This document shows positions 27,848 through 36,984 of a DNA stretch of 64,000 bases, one piece after another. This DNA comes from Paracoccus sp. MBLB3053. Its GTDB lineage: Bacteria; Pseudomonadota; Alphaproteobacteria; Rhodobacterales; Rhodobacteraceae. Made by a program: the position numbers and the translations under genes. Within the stretch, counting starts at the first letter, position 1, and each line of letters begins with the position of its first letter. The DNA lies in contig NZ_JAVQLW010000001.1 of the NCBI RefSeq assembly GCF_031822435.1, positions 2,427,501-2,491,500 of the forward strand, read 5' to 3'. Below the pieces are notes generated by a model, which searched no databases, had not been told where the DNA came from, and saw only the letters and a program-made list of their open reading frames with translations.

Positions 27848-29791
27848 ATGCGCAAGTCGCAAAAGGAAATTGCCGAAAGCAGCCGCCTGATTTCGCGTCG
27901 GGTGCTTTTGCTTGGCGTCATCCAGGCCGCGGTGATCAGTACGCTTGGGCTCAAGCTGCGCTCGATGCAGCTCGAACATGCCGAAGAATACCGGATGCTG
28001 TCCGACGGCAACTCGATCAAGATCCGACTTCTGCCGCCTGCGCGCGGCCTTATCCTTGATCGAAACGGCACCATCATCGCGGGAAATGAACAGAACTATC
28101 GCGTGACACTGACGCGCGAGGATGCGGGCGACGTCTCGGCCGTAGTGGCGCGGATGCGCCGGATCATTCCGATGAGCGACAGGCAGGCCGCCGAACTTCT
28201 GGCCGAGATCCGGCGTCGCAGTGCGGTAACACCTGTTATGGTGGCCGACCGCCTGACATGGCAGGAATTCTCGTCGATCGCGCTCAACGCCCCGGCGCTG
28301 CCCGGCGTCACGCCCGAATCCGGGCTTTCCCGCAGCTATCCGCGCGCGGGTGATTTTGCCCATGTCCTTGGATATGTCGGCCCGGTTTCCGATTACGACC
28401 TGTCGAAGATCGACAATCCCGACCCGGTGCTTCGCTTGCCCGAATTCCAGCTTGGCAAGGTCGGGATGGAAGCCAAGCTCGAGGAAGAGCTGCGCGGCAA
28501 AGCCGGCAACCGCCGCGTCGAGGTCAACAGCGCCGGGCGCGAGATGCGTGAACTTTCCCGTCAGGAAGGTCAGCAAGGCGCGACGGTCCAGACCACGCTC
28601 GACGCCCGGCTTCAGAATTTCACCGCGCAGCGGCTGGGGACGGAAAGTGCCGCCGCTGTGGTCATCGACGTGACCAACGGCGATATCGTGGCGATATCAT
28701 CCTCGCCGGTCTTCGACCCAAACAAGTTCGTTCGCGGCATCAGTTCAAGTGATTACAAGGACCTGATGCAGCACGATCACCGCCCGCTGGCAGACAAGAC
28801 GGTTCAGGGCGCCTACCCTCCCGGATCGACCTTCAAGATGGTCACGTTGCTTGCCGGGCTTGAATCGGGCGTTATCAACCCTGGCTCAAGGTTCTTCTGC
28901 CCAGGCTTCACCCAGCTCGCCGGCCGGCGTTTTCACTGCTGGCGGCGTGGCGGACACGGCACAGTCGATGCGATACGCAGCCTCGAGCAATCCTGCGACG
29001 TCTATTACTATGAACTGGCGCAGAAGGTGGGGATCGACCGGATCGCGGCGATGGCGCGTCGCCTGGGCATCGGGGTGCGTCACGACCTGCCGATGTCGGC
29101 CATCACCGAGGGCATTGCGCCGGACCGCGCCTGGAAGATGGAGCGCTACCAGCAGGAATGGCAGGTAGGGGATTCCCTTAACGCCTCGATCGGACAAGGT
29201 TATGTCCTTGCCTCGCCGCTGCAGCTTGCGGTGATGACGGCCCGCGTCGCGACAGGCAAGGCGGTCATCCCGCGCCTGGTTCGCGCCGTTGACGGGGTCG
29301 TCCAGCAGGTGCCCGAATTCGAGGATCTGGGGATCAATCCGCTGAACCTGCGGACTGCCCGGGGTGGGATGGACGCGGTGATGAATGGCACCCACGGCAC
29401 CGCGCGCCGGGCGCGTATCGTCGCGCCGGAATGGCAGATGGCGGGCAAGACCGGGACCAGCCAGGTTCGCAACATCACGGCCGCCGAACGTGCGCGGGGC
29501 GTCATCTCGAACGAGCAACTTCCGTGGAATCGGAGGGACCACGCGCTTTTCGTCTGTTTCGCGCCCTATGACATGCCGCGCTATGCCGTTTCGGTCGTGG
29601 TGGAACACGGCGGCGGCGGTTCGGCGGTCGCGGCTCCGATCGCGCGCGACATCCTGCTTTTCGCGCTGGCCGGAGGGCTGCCCCCGCTTTCCGCCTATCC
29701 GGACGGCGAACGTGCGAAGGTCGAGGAAATGTGGTCCAAGATGAACCTGATGCCTCCCCTTGCCCCTTCTACGGCTCGCGCCAAGGCCTGA
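27848..29791 (+). CDS. mrdA: penicillin-binding protein 2 (elongation transpeptidase)
   Basis: A 647-aa class B PBP. There is one N-terminal membrane helix (about 18-36), the pedestal/dimerisation domain (RLLPPARGLILDRNGTIIAGN onwards), and a transpeptidase domain with nucleophile S327 and K330 (GSTFK), SxD at S382 (SCD) and K534-T-G. It cross-links peptidoglycan with RodA during elongation. It sits between mreD and rodA as usual. Confidence 0.97.
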   Translation: MRKSQKEIAESSRLISRRVLLLGVIQAAVISTLGLKLRSMQLEHAEEYRMLSDGNSIKIRLLPPARGLILDRNGTIIAGNEQNYRVTLTREDAGDVSAVVARMRRIIPMSDRQAAELLAEIRRRSAVTPVMVADRLTWQEFSSIALNAPALPGVTPESGLSRSYPRAGDFAHVLGYVGPVSDYDLSKIDNPDPVLRLPEFQLGKVGMEAKLEEELRGKAGNRRVEVNSAGREMRELSRQEGQQGATVQTTLDARLQNFTAQRLGTESAAAVVIDVTNGDIVAISSSPVFDPNKFVRGISSSDYKDLMQHDHRPLADKTVQGAYPPGSTFKMVTLLAGLESGVINPGSRFFCPGFTQLAGRRFHCWRRGGHGTVDAIRSLEQSCDVYYYELAQKVGIDRIAAMARRLGIGVRHDLPMSAITEGIAPDRAWKMERYQQEWQVGDSLNASIGQGYVLASPLQLAVMTARVATGKAVIPRLVRAVDGVVQQVPEFEDLGINPLNLRTARGGMDAVMNGTHGTARRARIVAPEWQMAGKTGTSQVRNITAAERARGVISNEQLPWNRRDHALFVCFAPYDMPRYAVSVVVEHGGGGSAVAAPIARDILLFALAGGLPPLSAYPDGERAKVEEMWSKMNLMPPLAPSTARAKA

Positions 29792-29792
29792 C

Positions 29793-30932
29793 ATGAGCTA
29801 TCTCGATTACACGGTCGAACGCGTCCCGACCGGCTGGCGCAAGATCCTTTACCTGAACTGGCCTCTTGTCTTCCTGGTCACGGCGGTCAGCTGCATCGGC
29901 TTCCTGATGCTCTATTCCGTCTCGGGCGGGGATATCGACCGCTGGGCGATGCCGCAGATGGAGCGTTTCGCAGCCGGCATGGCGATCATGTTCGCGCTCG
30001 CCTTCGTTCCGATCTGGTTCTGGCGATCAATCGCGGTCGTGGCCTATGTGATCTGTGTCCTGCTTCTGGTGGCGGTGGAACTCATGGGCCATATCGGCAT
30101 GGGGGCCCAGCGTTGGTTGATCCTTGGCCCGATCCGCATCCAGCCCTCGGAATTGACAAAGATCGCCTTCGTGATGACGCTGGCCGCCTATTACGACTGG
30201 CTGCCGATCGAAAAGGTCTCTCGCCCGATATGGGTGCTGATCCCGGTTCTGCTGATCCTGACGCCCACGGCCCTGGTGTTGATGCAGCCAGATCTCGGTA
30301 CCTCGGTCATGCTGATCGCGGGTGGCGGCATCGTGATGTTCGCGGCCGGGGTCAGCCTTTGGTATTTCGGAGCGGTCATCGCGATTGTCGTCGGACTGGT
30401 CACGGCGGTCATGGAAAGTCGTGGAACCGACTGGCAGCTCCTGCACGAGTACCAGTTCAAGCGTATCGACACCTTCCTCGACCCGGGTTCCGACCCGCTG
30501 GGGGCGGGCTATAATGTCATGCAGGCGCAGATCGCCCTGGGCTCCGGCGGCTGGTCAGGGCGCGGCTTCATGCAGGGCACGCAATCTCGGCTGAATTTCT
30601 TGCCCGAAAAGCACACCGACTTCATCTTCACTTCGCTTGCCGAAGAGTTCGGCTTTGTCGGAGCGGGCACGCTACTGATGCTTTACGTTCTCATTCTGGG
30701 TTTCTGCCTGCATTCGGCGCTGACGAACAAGGACAGGTTCGCAAGCCTGTTGACGATCGGCATCGCCGGGACATTCTTCCTTTATTTTTCAATCAACATG
30801 GCCACGGTGATGGGAATGCTGCCTGCCAAGGGATCTCCTTTGCCACTGGTCAGTTACGGGGGAACATCGCTCATGATTCTGCTGATGGGTTTCGGCATCC
30901 TGCAATCCGCACATGTTCACAGGCCGCGCTGA
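29793..30932 (+). CDS. rodA: rod-shape peptidoglycan glycosyltransferase RodA
   Basis: A 379-aa SEDS protein with about ten membrane helices, polymerising glycan strands with PBP2. Hallmarks are RWLILGPIRIQPSELTKIAF, GSGGWSGRGF, then the LPEKHTDFIFTSLAEEFGF loop and the C-terminal SYGGTSL. The ATG at 29793 follows the mrdA stop by 1 bp; a longer frame begins inside mrdA. Its TGA overlaps the next ATG by one base (TGATG). Confidence 0.97.
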   Translation: MSYLDYTVERVPTGWRKILYLNWPLVFLVTAVSCIGFLMLYSVSGGDIDRWAMPQMERFAAGMAIMFALAFVPIWFWRSIAVVAYVICVLLLVAVELMGHIGMGAQRWLILGPIRIQPSELTKIAFVMTLAAYYDWLPIEKVSRPIWVLIPVLLILTPTALVLMQPDLGTSVMLIAGGGIVMFAAGVSLWYFGAVIAIVVGLVTAVMESRGTDWQLLHEYQFKRIDTFLDPGSDPLGAGYNVMQAQIALGSGGWSGRGFMQGTQSRLNFLPEKHTDFIFTSLAEEFGFVGAGTLLMLYVLILGFCLHSALTNKDRFASLLTIGIAGTFFLYFSINMATVMGMLPAKGSPLPLVSYGGTSLMILLMGFGILQSAHVHRPR

Positions 30933-31852
30933 TGCGGGTTCTGTTCGCGGCCCCCACCCGGCTGTGGGATGAATGGGCCCCCGCGCTGCAAGCCGCCTGC
31001 CCCGAGATCGAGCTTTGCCGCGACGGCGCTCCGGAAAGCTTCGACGCGCTCATCTATGCGCCCGGCTACCCCGAGGATGGCAGCACGCTTGATTTCAGCC
31101 CCTTCGTGAATGCCCGCCTGGTGCAGAGCCTTTGGGCCGGGGTCGAACGCATCGTTACGAACGAGACATTGACGCAGCCGTTGTGCCGCATGGTCGATCC
31201 CGGACTGGCCATCGGCATGACGGAATACTGCCTCGGCTGGGCGATGCGTGCCCATCTGGGCATGGACAGCCAGTTGCAGGACGGCGTCTGGCGGAACGAA
31301 CTGGTCCCGCCCCTGGCCTCGGAACGCGGGATCACGGTTCTGGGCATGGGCGAACTGGGGCGATCGGTCGCCGGCACGCTTGCACGGCTGGGCTTCCGCG
31401 TCACCGGTTGGTCGCAATCCGGTCGCCCCGTGGAGGGCATCGAGGTGCTTCCCGGCGATCGTCTGGGCGACGCGCTCTCCCGTGCCGAGATCCTGATTTG
31501 CCTTCTGCCGGACACCGCTGAGACGCGCGGCCTTATGAACGCAAGGACCCTTTCCTTGCTGCCCGAAGGTGCGACCCTGATCAATGCCGGACGCGGGACG
31601 CTGATCGACGAAGGCGCGTTGATCGAAGCGCTGGAGGCAGGCAGACCCGGCCATGCCGTGCTGGATGTCTTCCAGATCGAGCCGCTGCCGGCGGACCATC
31701 CGTTTTGGTCCCATGCTCGCGTCACGGTGACATCGCATATCGCCGCAGATACCCGCCCGACCACGGCTGCGACAGTCGCGGCAGAAAACCTGCGACGCGC
31801 GATGCGGGACGAGCCGCTCTTGCACCGCGTCGACCGGGCACGTGGATACTGA
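30932..31852 (+). CDS. glyoxylate/hydroxypyruvate reductase A-like 2-hydroxyacid dehydrogenase
   Basis: A 306-aa NAD(P)-dependent reductase of the GhrA group. The Rossmann motif is VLGMGELGRSVAG, and the catalytic Arg (INAGRGTLID), Glu (DVFQIEPLP) and His (TSHIAADTRP) are all present. The C-terminus VDRARGY is identical to that of E. coli GhrA. It would reduce glyoxylate or hydroxypyruvate. It overlaps rodA by one base, so it is translated from the elongasome mRNA although its chemistry is unrelated. Confidence 0.92.
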   Translation: MRVLFAAPTRLWDEWAPALQAACPEIELCRDGAPESFDALIYAPGYPEDGSTLDFSPFVNARLVQSLWAGVERIVTNETLTQPLCRMVDPGLAIGMTEYCLGWAMRAHLGMDSQLQDGVWRNELVPPLASERGITVLGMGELGRSVAGTLARLGFRVTGWSQSGRPVEGIEVLPGDRLGDALSRAEILICLLPDTAETRGLMNARTLSLLPEGATLINAGRGTLIDEGALIEALEAGRPGHAVLDVFQIEPLPADHPFWSHARVTVTSHIAADTRPTTAATVAAENLRRAMRDEPLLHRVDRARGY

Positions 31853-31952
31853 CACACACAACCGGCGACGCATGGCTTGCCTCGTTGGGAATCCAAATCA
31901 ATAATGCGTTTTCAGAGCTTAGATGAACGGCCTCGCGCCAAGGGAGTGACGC

Positions 31953-33374
31953 ATGGTGATGACCCCAGTACTTCTGGCCGGCGGATCGGGCACGCGGCTT
32001 TGGCCGGTTTCGCGCAAGAGCTTCCCGAAGCAATTCGTTCCCCTGGTTGGCGACGAAACGCTTTTCCAGGCCTCTGCCCGCAGGTTGGCTGGCCCACGTT
32101 TCGGCGCACCACTGGTCATGACGAATGCCGATTTCCGATTCATCGTCTCCGAGCAGCTGGCCGCTATCGGCATCACGCCATCGGCCATCCTCATCGAACC
32201 CTCCGGGCGCAACACCGCACCAGCGATCCTTGCAGCCGCATTGAGTGTCGCCGAAAAGGACCCTGATGGCCTGTTGCTGGTCGCCCCATCAGATCACGTC
32301 GTCCCGGACGCCGAGGCCTTTGGCCGCGCTGTCGAACTGGGCACCCCGGCTGCGAAAGCCGGGCGGATCGTGACCTTCGGCATTACGCCGACGCGCCCAG
32401 AAACCGGCTATGGATATATGGAGGCCGAAACCTCGGGCGAAGGCCCGGTGGTGCTGAAACGCTTCGTCGAAAAGCCCGATCTCGCGACCGCAAACGAGAT
32501 GATTTCCCAGGGGAACTTCCTTTGGAATGCGGGGATCTTCCTGTTTTCGGCGCGGACCATGATCGACGCGTTCCGCGCTCATGCCCCCGAATTTCTTGAA
32601 CCAGTTCAGCAGGCACTGGGAGAGGCGCGCACCGACCTTGGCTTCCTGCGTATCGCACCGGGCCCCTGGGACACGCTTCCAGATGTGTCGATCGATTATG
32701 CGGTTCTGGAAAAGGCGGACAATCTTTCGGTCGTGCGCTTCTCGGGCCATTGGTCGGATCTGGGCGGATGGGATGCGGTCTGGCGCGAAGCGCAGGAGGA
32801 TGCACCCGCCGAAGGCGGCAACGTCACGGACGGGCATTCAACGGCGATCGATTGCGAAAACGTCCTTCTGCGTTCGCAGGACGAAGGGGTCGAGGTCGTC
32901 GGCATCGGCCTGAAGGACGTCATGGTCGTCTCGACCAATGACGCCGTGCTTGTCGCCGGGATGGATCGCGCCCAGGATGTCCGCAAGGCGGTATCCGCTC
33001 TGAAGGCAAAGGGCGCGCGACAGGCTGAAATTTTCCTGCGCGATCATCGTCCCTGGGGATGGTTCGAGACGCTTGCATTGGCCGACCGGTTCCAGGTCAA
33101 GCGAATCGTCGTCAATCCCGGTGCGGCCCTGTCGCTGCAATCCCACTTTCACCGCTCGGAACATTGGATCGTGGTCAGCGGAACGGCTCGGGTCACTGTC
33201 GATGAAACCGTGACGCTGGTGACCGAAAACCAGTCGATCTACGTCCCGCTGGGTGCCGTCCACCGCATGGAAAATCCAGGCAAGGTTCCGATGGTATTGA
33301 TCGAGGTTCAGACCGGCGCCTATCTGGGTGAGGACGATATCGTTCGCTACGAGGATGTCTATTCGCGAGAATGA
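31953..33374 (+). CDS. manC: mannose-1-phosphate guanylyltransferase / mannose-6-phosphate isomerase
   Basis: A 473-aa bifunctional enzyme making GDP-mannose for exopolysaccharide or glycans. The N-terminal nucleotidyltransferase has LLAGGSGTRLWPVSRKSFPKQF and FVEKPD; the C-terminal cupin isomerase has RPWGWFETL, SLQSHFHRSEHWIVVSGTA and IYVPLGAVHRMENPG. AGGGAG precedes the ATG; ATG at 31959 is an alternative. No other polysaccharide gene is nearby. The last 16 bp overlap the convergent rutR-like gene. Confidence 0.96.
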   Translation: MVMTPVLLAGGSGTRLWPVSRKSFPKQFVPLVGDETLFQASARRLAGPRFGAPLVMTNADFRFIVSEQLAAIGITPSAILIEPSGRNTAPAILAAALSVAEKDPDGLLLVAPSDHVVPDAEAFGRAVELGTPAAKAGRIVTFGITPTRPETGYGYMEAETSGEGPVVLKRFVEKPDLATANEMISQGNFLWNAGIFLFSARTMIDAFRAHAPEFLEPVQQALGEARTDLGFLRIAPGPWDTLPDVSIDYAVLEKADNLSVVRFSGHWSDLGGWDAVWREAQEDAPAEGGNVTDGHSTAIDCENVLLRSQDEGVEVVGIGLKDVMVVSTNDAVLVAGMDRAQDVRKAVSALKAKGARQAEIFLRDHRPWGWFETLALADRFQVKRIVVNPGAALSLQSHFHRSEHWIVVSGTARVTVDETVTLVTENQSIYVPLGAVHRMENPGKVPMVLIEVQTGAYLGEDDIVRYEDVYSRE

Positions 33375-33985
33375 GGCAGCAGCAGACGACGGAACAGCAG
33401 GTCCAGAAAGACCTCGGCCTCGGCATAGGGATCGTGATCGGGACCAAGAACCGCCCGCACCTGGACTTCGAAATCGGCGTAATGCTGGGTCAATGCCCAG
33501 ATCGAGAACAGAAGGTGATGGGGGGCGACCTGCGCAATCAGTCCCTCTGAAATCCAACGGCCGATAAGAGCCGATTTTTCATCGACAAGCTGGCGCAACT
33601 CACCGCCCAGGATCGGTTCGAGACGCGGCGCTCCCTGCAGGACCTCATTGGCAAAGAGACGGCTTTCCTGCGGGAAATCCCGCGACATCTCAAGTTTGCG
33701 TCGGGCATAGGCAAGGATCTGGTCGGCCGGGTCGCCTTCTGCCTGCAAATCCCGCAGCGGCTGCAACCACATGTCCAGCAGACCCCGCAGCAATTCGCTG
33801 TGAATCGCGTCCTTAGACTGAAAATAATAAAGGACATTCGGCTTCGACAGACCGGCCGCATCCGCGATCTGGTCGATCGTTGTTCCTGCGAAGCCGCGTG
33901 CCGAAAATTCACGCAACGCCGCGGTCATGATCGCTTCGCGGTTCTTTTTCTGGATACGGCTCTGTCGGCGCGGCTTTTCCTGCAT
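33359..33985 (-). CDS. rutR: TetR-family repressor, RutR type
   Basis: A 208-aa regulator with the TetR helix-turn-helix (about 33-58, TTIDQIADAAGLSKPNVLYYFQSKDAI) and a C-terminal ligand domain with FANEVLQGAPRL and HHLLFSIWALTQHYADFEVQV, as in RutR, which senses uracil and thymine in E. coli. It is divergent from pyrimidine-degradation genes, and a near-perfect RutR box lies in the gap; together these make the assignment strong. The 3' end overlaps manC. Confidence 0.9.
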   Translation of the reverse strand: MQEKPRRQSRIQKKNREAIMTAALREFSARGFAGTTIDQIADAAGLSKPNVLYYFQSKDAIHSELLRGLLDMWLQPLRDLQAEGDPADQILAYARRKLEMSRDFPQESRLFANEVLQGAPRLEPILGGELRQLVDEKSALIGRWISEGLIAQVAPHHLLFSIWALTQHYADFEVQVRAVLGPDHDPYAEAEVFLDLLFRRLLLPHSRE

Positions 33986-34036
33986 CGGATTTCCGTGAAA
34001 GGCACCCGATCTGCCAAAGGGCTGATATCGCGGCGC

Positions 34037-34064
34037 TTGACTGACTATGGACCCGTGCTAGCCT
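34037..34064 (+). promoter_or_regulatory. putative promoter of the pyrimidine operon
   Basis: TTGACT (34037-34042) and TAGCCT (34059-34064) are 16 bp apart. The -10 box is poor, but a start about 7 bp downstream would lie inside the RutR operator at 34069, the expected geometry for repression. Confidence 0.35.
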
Positions 34065-34068
34065 GATC

Positions 34069-34084
34069 CTGACCAAATGGTCAA
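34069..34084. promoter_or_regulatory. RutR operator
   Basis: CTGACCA-AA-TGGTCAA matches the E. coli RutR consensus TTGACCA-NN-TGGTCAA at 13 of 14 defined positions, the only change being the first base. It lies between the rutR-like gene and the amidohydrolase, 103 bp before the latter's start and 83 bp upstream of the regulator start. It could repress both directions. Confidence 0.85.
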
Positions 34085-34187
34085 TATTTCGCGGCGCACT
34101 TTGGCCATGAGTGCCAGAACCAATGCCGCTGCCCGATCCCGCCGACCGTCCAGAAGAAGACGGCGGCCAGACAGGAAGGATGAAGCT

Positions 34188-35468
34188 ATGACGACTGCCC
34201 AAGGTGGTGCGGATACCGCCATCATGCCCGCAGCCAACATGAAGGTCGACGGCGACCGCCTATGGGATAGCCTGATGGAGATGGCCAAGATCGGGCCTGG
34301 CATCGCGGGCGGCAATAACCGACAGGCCCTGACCGATGAGGACGGCGAAGGTCGCAAACTTTTCCAGAGTTGGTGCGAAGAAGCTGGGATGGTCATGTCG
34401 GTCGACCAGATGGGCAACATGTTCTTTCGCCACGAGGGGGCGGAGCCGGAGCTTGAGCCGGTCTATATCGGCAGCCATCTGGACACCCAGCCTACTGGGG
34501 GAAAATACGACGGAGTGCTGGGCGTGCTGGCCGGGCTCGAAGTCATCCGGTCGATCCGCAATCTTGGCATCACGACCCGCCGCCCTATCGTCGTGACGAA
34601 CTGGACGAACGAGGAAGGTACCCGCTTCGCCCCTGCCATGCTGGCCTCGGGCGTCTTTGCCGGGGTGATAGATCAGGATTTCGCCTATGGGCGGCGCGAT
34701 GCCAAGGGCAAGAGCTTCGGCGAGGAACTTGCCCGCATCGGCTGGATGGGCGACGAGAAGCCCGGAGATCGCAAGATCCACGCCATGTTCGAATATCATA
34801 TCGAACAGGGCCCGATTCTCGAGGCTGAAGATGTCCAGATCGGCGTCGTCACCCACGGCCAGGGCCTGCGCTGGATCGAATGCACAGTGACGGGCAAGGG
34901 GCAGCATACCGGTTCGACGCCCATGCGGATGCGCCGCAATGCGGGGCGAGGCCTGGCGCAATTGACCGAGCTGGTCCACGAAATAGCGATGCGGCACCAA
35001 CCCGCCGCCGTCGGCGCGATAGGCCATATCGACGTCTATCCAAACAGCCGCAATATCATTCCGGAACGGGTTGTTTTTACGATCGATTTCAGAAGTCATC
35101 TTATGCCAACTCTGCTTGAGATGGTCGAAGAGTTCACCTCAAAGGCTCCGGCAATCTGCGAAGCCCTGGGGTGTGAATTCAGCCACGAGATCGTGGGCCA
35201 CTTCGACCCGCCGGCCTTCGATGCGGCCTTGGTCGACCGGGTACGCTCGGCTGCCGACCGGCTGGGCTACAGCCATATGGATATCATCTCGGGCGCGGGG
35301 CACGATGCCTGCTGGGTGAACAAGGTCGCGCCCACCGTGATGATCATGTGTCCATGCGTCGATGGGCTCAGCCATAACGAGGCCGAGGAAATCAGCCCGG
35401 AATGGGCCTCTGCCGGTACGGATGTGCTGCTGCATGCGGTGCTTGAAACCGCCGAAATCGTTTCCTGA
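34188..35468 (+). CDS. Zn-dependent amidohydrolase, N-carbamoyl-beta-alanine amidohydrolase type (M20)
   Basis: A 426-aa M20-family hydrolase; in this context it most likely converts N-carbamoyl-beta-alanine to beta-alanine, CO2 and ammonia, the third step of reductive pyrimidine breakdown. Metal and catalytic residues include H97 and D108 (GSHLDTQPTGGKYDG), E142/E143 (NWTNEEGTRF), HIEQGP and SGAGHDA. The ATG at 34188 has AGGAAGGA upstream; a longer in-frame start at 34077 is rejected because it lies inside the RutR operator. Allantoate or carbamoyl-amino-acid substrates are the alternatives. Confidence 0.9.
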   Translation: MTTAQGGADTAIMPAANMKVDGDRLWDSLMEMAKIGPGIAGGNNRQALTDEDGEGRKLFQSWCEEAGMVMSVDQMGNMFFRHEGAEPELEPVYIGSHLDTQPTGGKYDGVLGVLAGLEVIRSIRNLGITTRRPIVVTNWTNEEGTRFAPAMLASGVFAGVIDQDFAYGRRDAKGKSFGEELARIGWMGDEKPGDRKIHAMFEYHIEQGPILEAEDVQIGVVTHGQGLRWIECTVTGKGQHTGSTPMRMRRNAGRGLAQLTELVHEIAMRHQPAAVGAIGHIDVYPNSRNIIPERVVFTIDFRSHLMPTLLEMVEEFTSKAPAICEALGCEFSHEIVGHFDPPAFDAALVDRVRSAADRLGYSHMDIISGAGHDACWVNKVAPTVMIMCPCVDGLSHNEAEEISPEWASAGTDVLLHAVLETAEIVS

Positions 35469-35531
35469 TGGGAGGCCGGGCCCTGCGCCCCGGCAGCCCC
35501 ACAGAACCCAAAACGAAGGAAGGAATAAGGG

Positions 35532-36983
35532 ATGAGCACGGTCATCAGGGGCGGTACCATCGTCACGGCCGATCTGAGCTACAAGGCGGATGTCCTGATC
35601 GAAGGCGGCAAGATCGCCGCGATTGGTGAAGGGCTGGTCGGTGGCACGACCCTGGACGCGACGGGCTGCTATGTCATGCCGGGCGGCATCGACCCGCATA
35701 CGCATCTGGAAATGCCCTTCATGGGCACCTATTCGGCCGATGACTTTGAATCCGGGACCCGCGCGGCACTGGCGGGCGGGACGACAATGGTCGTGGATTT
35801 CGTGCTTCCTTCACCTGACCAAGGGCTGCTGGATGCGCTGAAGATGTGGGACAACAAGTCCGGCCGGGCGCATTGCGATTACAGCTATCACATGGCCGTC
35901 ACGTGGTGGGGCGAGCAGGTCTTTGACGAAATGGATGAAGTGGTGAAGCGCGGCATCACCTCGTTCAAGCATTTCATGGCCTACAAGGGCGCGCTGATGG
36001 TGAATGATGACGAAATGTTCGCATCATTCCGCCGGGTTGGTGATCTGGGTGGCGTCGCTCTTGTCCATGCCGAGAACGGAGATGTCGTGGCCGAACTTTC
36101 TGCCCGCCTTCTGGCGGAAGGCAATACCGGCCCGGAAGGCCACGCCTATTCCCGCCCGCCGCAGGTCGAGGGTGAGGCGACAAACCGCGCGATCATGATC
36201 GCGGATATGGCGGGCGTCCCGCTTTATGTCGTTCATACGTCGTGCGAGGACAGCCACGAAGCGATCCGACGCGCCCGCCAGCAGGGCAAGCGCGTCTGGG
36301 GCGAGCCGCTGATCCAGCATCTTGTTCTGGACGAAAGCGAATATTTCAACGCGGATTGGGATCATGCCGCGCGCCGGGTGATGTCGCCGCCGTTCCGCAA
36401 CAAGCTGCACCAGGACAGTCTTTGGGCCGGGCTGCAATCGGGCAGCCTGAGCTGCGTCGCAACAGATCATTGCGCCTTCACGACCGAGCAGAAGCGCTAT
36501 GGTGTCGGCGATTTCACAAAGATCCCGAATGGGACCGGCGGGCTTGAAGACAGGATGCCGGTTCTATGGACCTTTGGCGTGGAAACCGGCCGGCTGACAC
36601 CGAACGAATTTGTCGCCGTGACCTCGACCAATATCGCCAAGATCCTGAACATGTATCCGAGAAAGGGGGCCGTGCTGATCGGTTCCGATGCCGATCTGGT
36701 CGTTTGGGACCCGGCCGCCGAAAAGAGCATCAGCGCAGGAAACCAGCAATCTGCCATTGATTACAACGTGTTCGAAGGCATCAAGGTCAAGGGCCTGCCG
36801 CGCTACACGCTGACGCGCGGTGTCGTTGCCGTCACCGAGGGGAAAGTCGACAGCCGGGAGGGACATGGCGAATTCGTGGCGCGCCAACCGCGTCCGGCGG
36901 TCAACCGCGCGCTTTCGGCCTGGAAGGAGCTGACTGCGCCGCGCCCGATCGAGCGCTCGGGCATTCCGGCGAGCGGGGTCTGA
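35532..36983 (+). CDS. hydA: dihydropyrimidinase
   Basis: A 483-aa amidohydrolase opening dihydrouracil/dihydrothymine (and hydantoins). Metal ligands H56 and H58 (DPHTHLEMPF), probable carbamylated K146 (SFKHFMAYKG), the downstream His residues (VHAENGD, VVHTSCE) and catalytic Asp (ATDHCAF) are visible. It supplies the substrate of the preceding amidohydrolase, 63 bp upstream with an AAGGAAGGAAT-like SD. The importer ATPase follows after 1 bp. Confidence 0.96.
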   Translation: MSTVIRGGTIVTADLSYKADVLIEGGKIAAIGEGLVGGTTLDATGCYVMPGGIDPHTHLEMPFMGTYSADDFESGTRAALAGGTTMVVDFVLPSPDQGLLDALKMWDNKSGRAHCDYSYHMAVTWWGEQVFDEMDEVVKRGITSFKHFMAYKGALMVNDDEMFASFRRVGDLGGVALVHAENGDVVAELSARLLAEGNTGPEGHAYSRPPQVEGEATNRAIMIADMAGVPLYVVHTSCEDSHEAIRRARQQGKRVWGEPLIQHLVLDESEYFNADWDHAARRVMSPPFRNKLHQDSLWAGLQSGSLSCVATDHCAFTTEQKRYGVGDFTKIPNGTGGLEDRMPVLWTFGVETGRLTPNEFVAVTSTNIAKILNMYPRKGAVLIGSDADLVVWDPAAEKSISAGNQQSAIDYNVFEGIKVKGLPRYTLTRGVVAVTEGKVDSREGHGEFVARQPRPAVNRALSAWKELTAPRPIERSGIPASGV

Positions 36984-36984
36984 C

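Noticed and set aside
34077..34187. Extended N-terminus of the amidohydrolase from base 34077
   Set aside because: The start would fall inside the RutR operator and before any plausible transcript start; the ATG at 34188 has a strong SD and family-like sequence.
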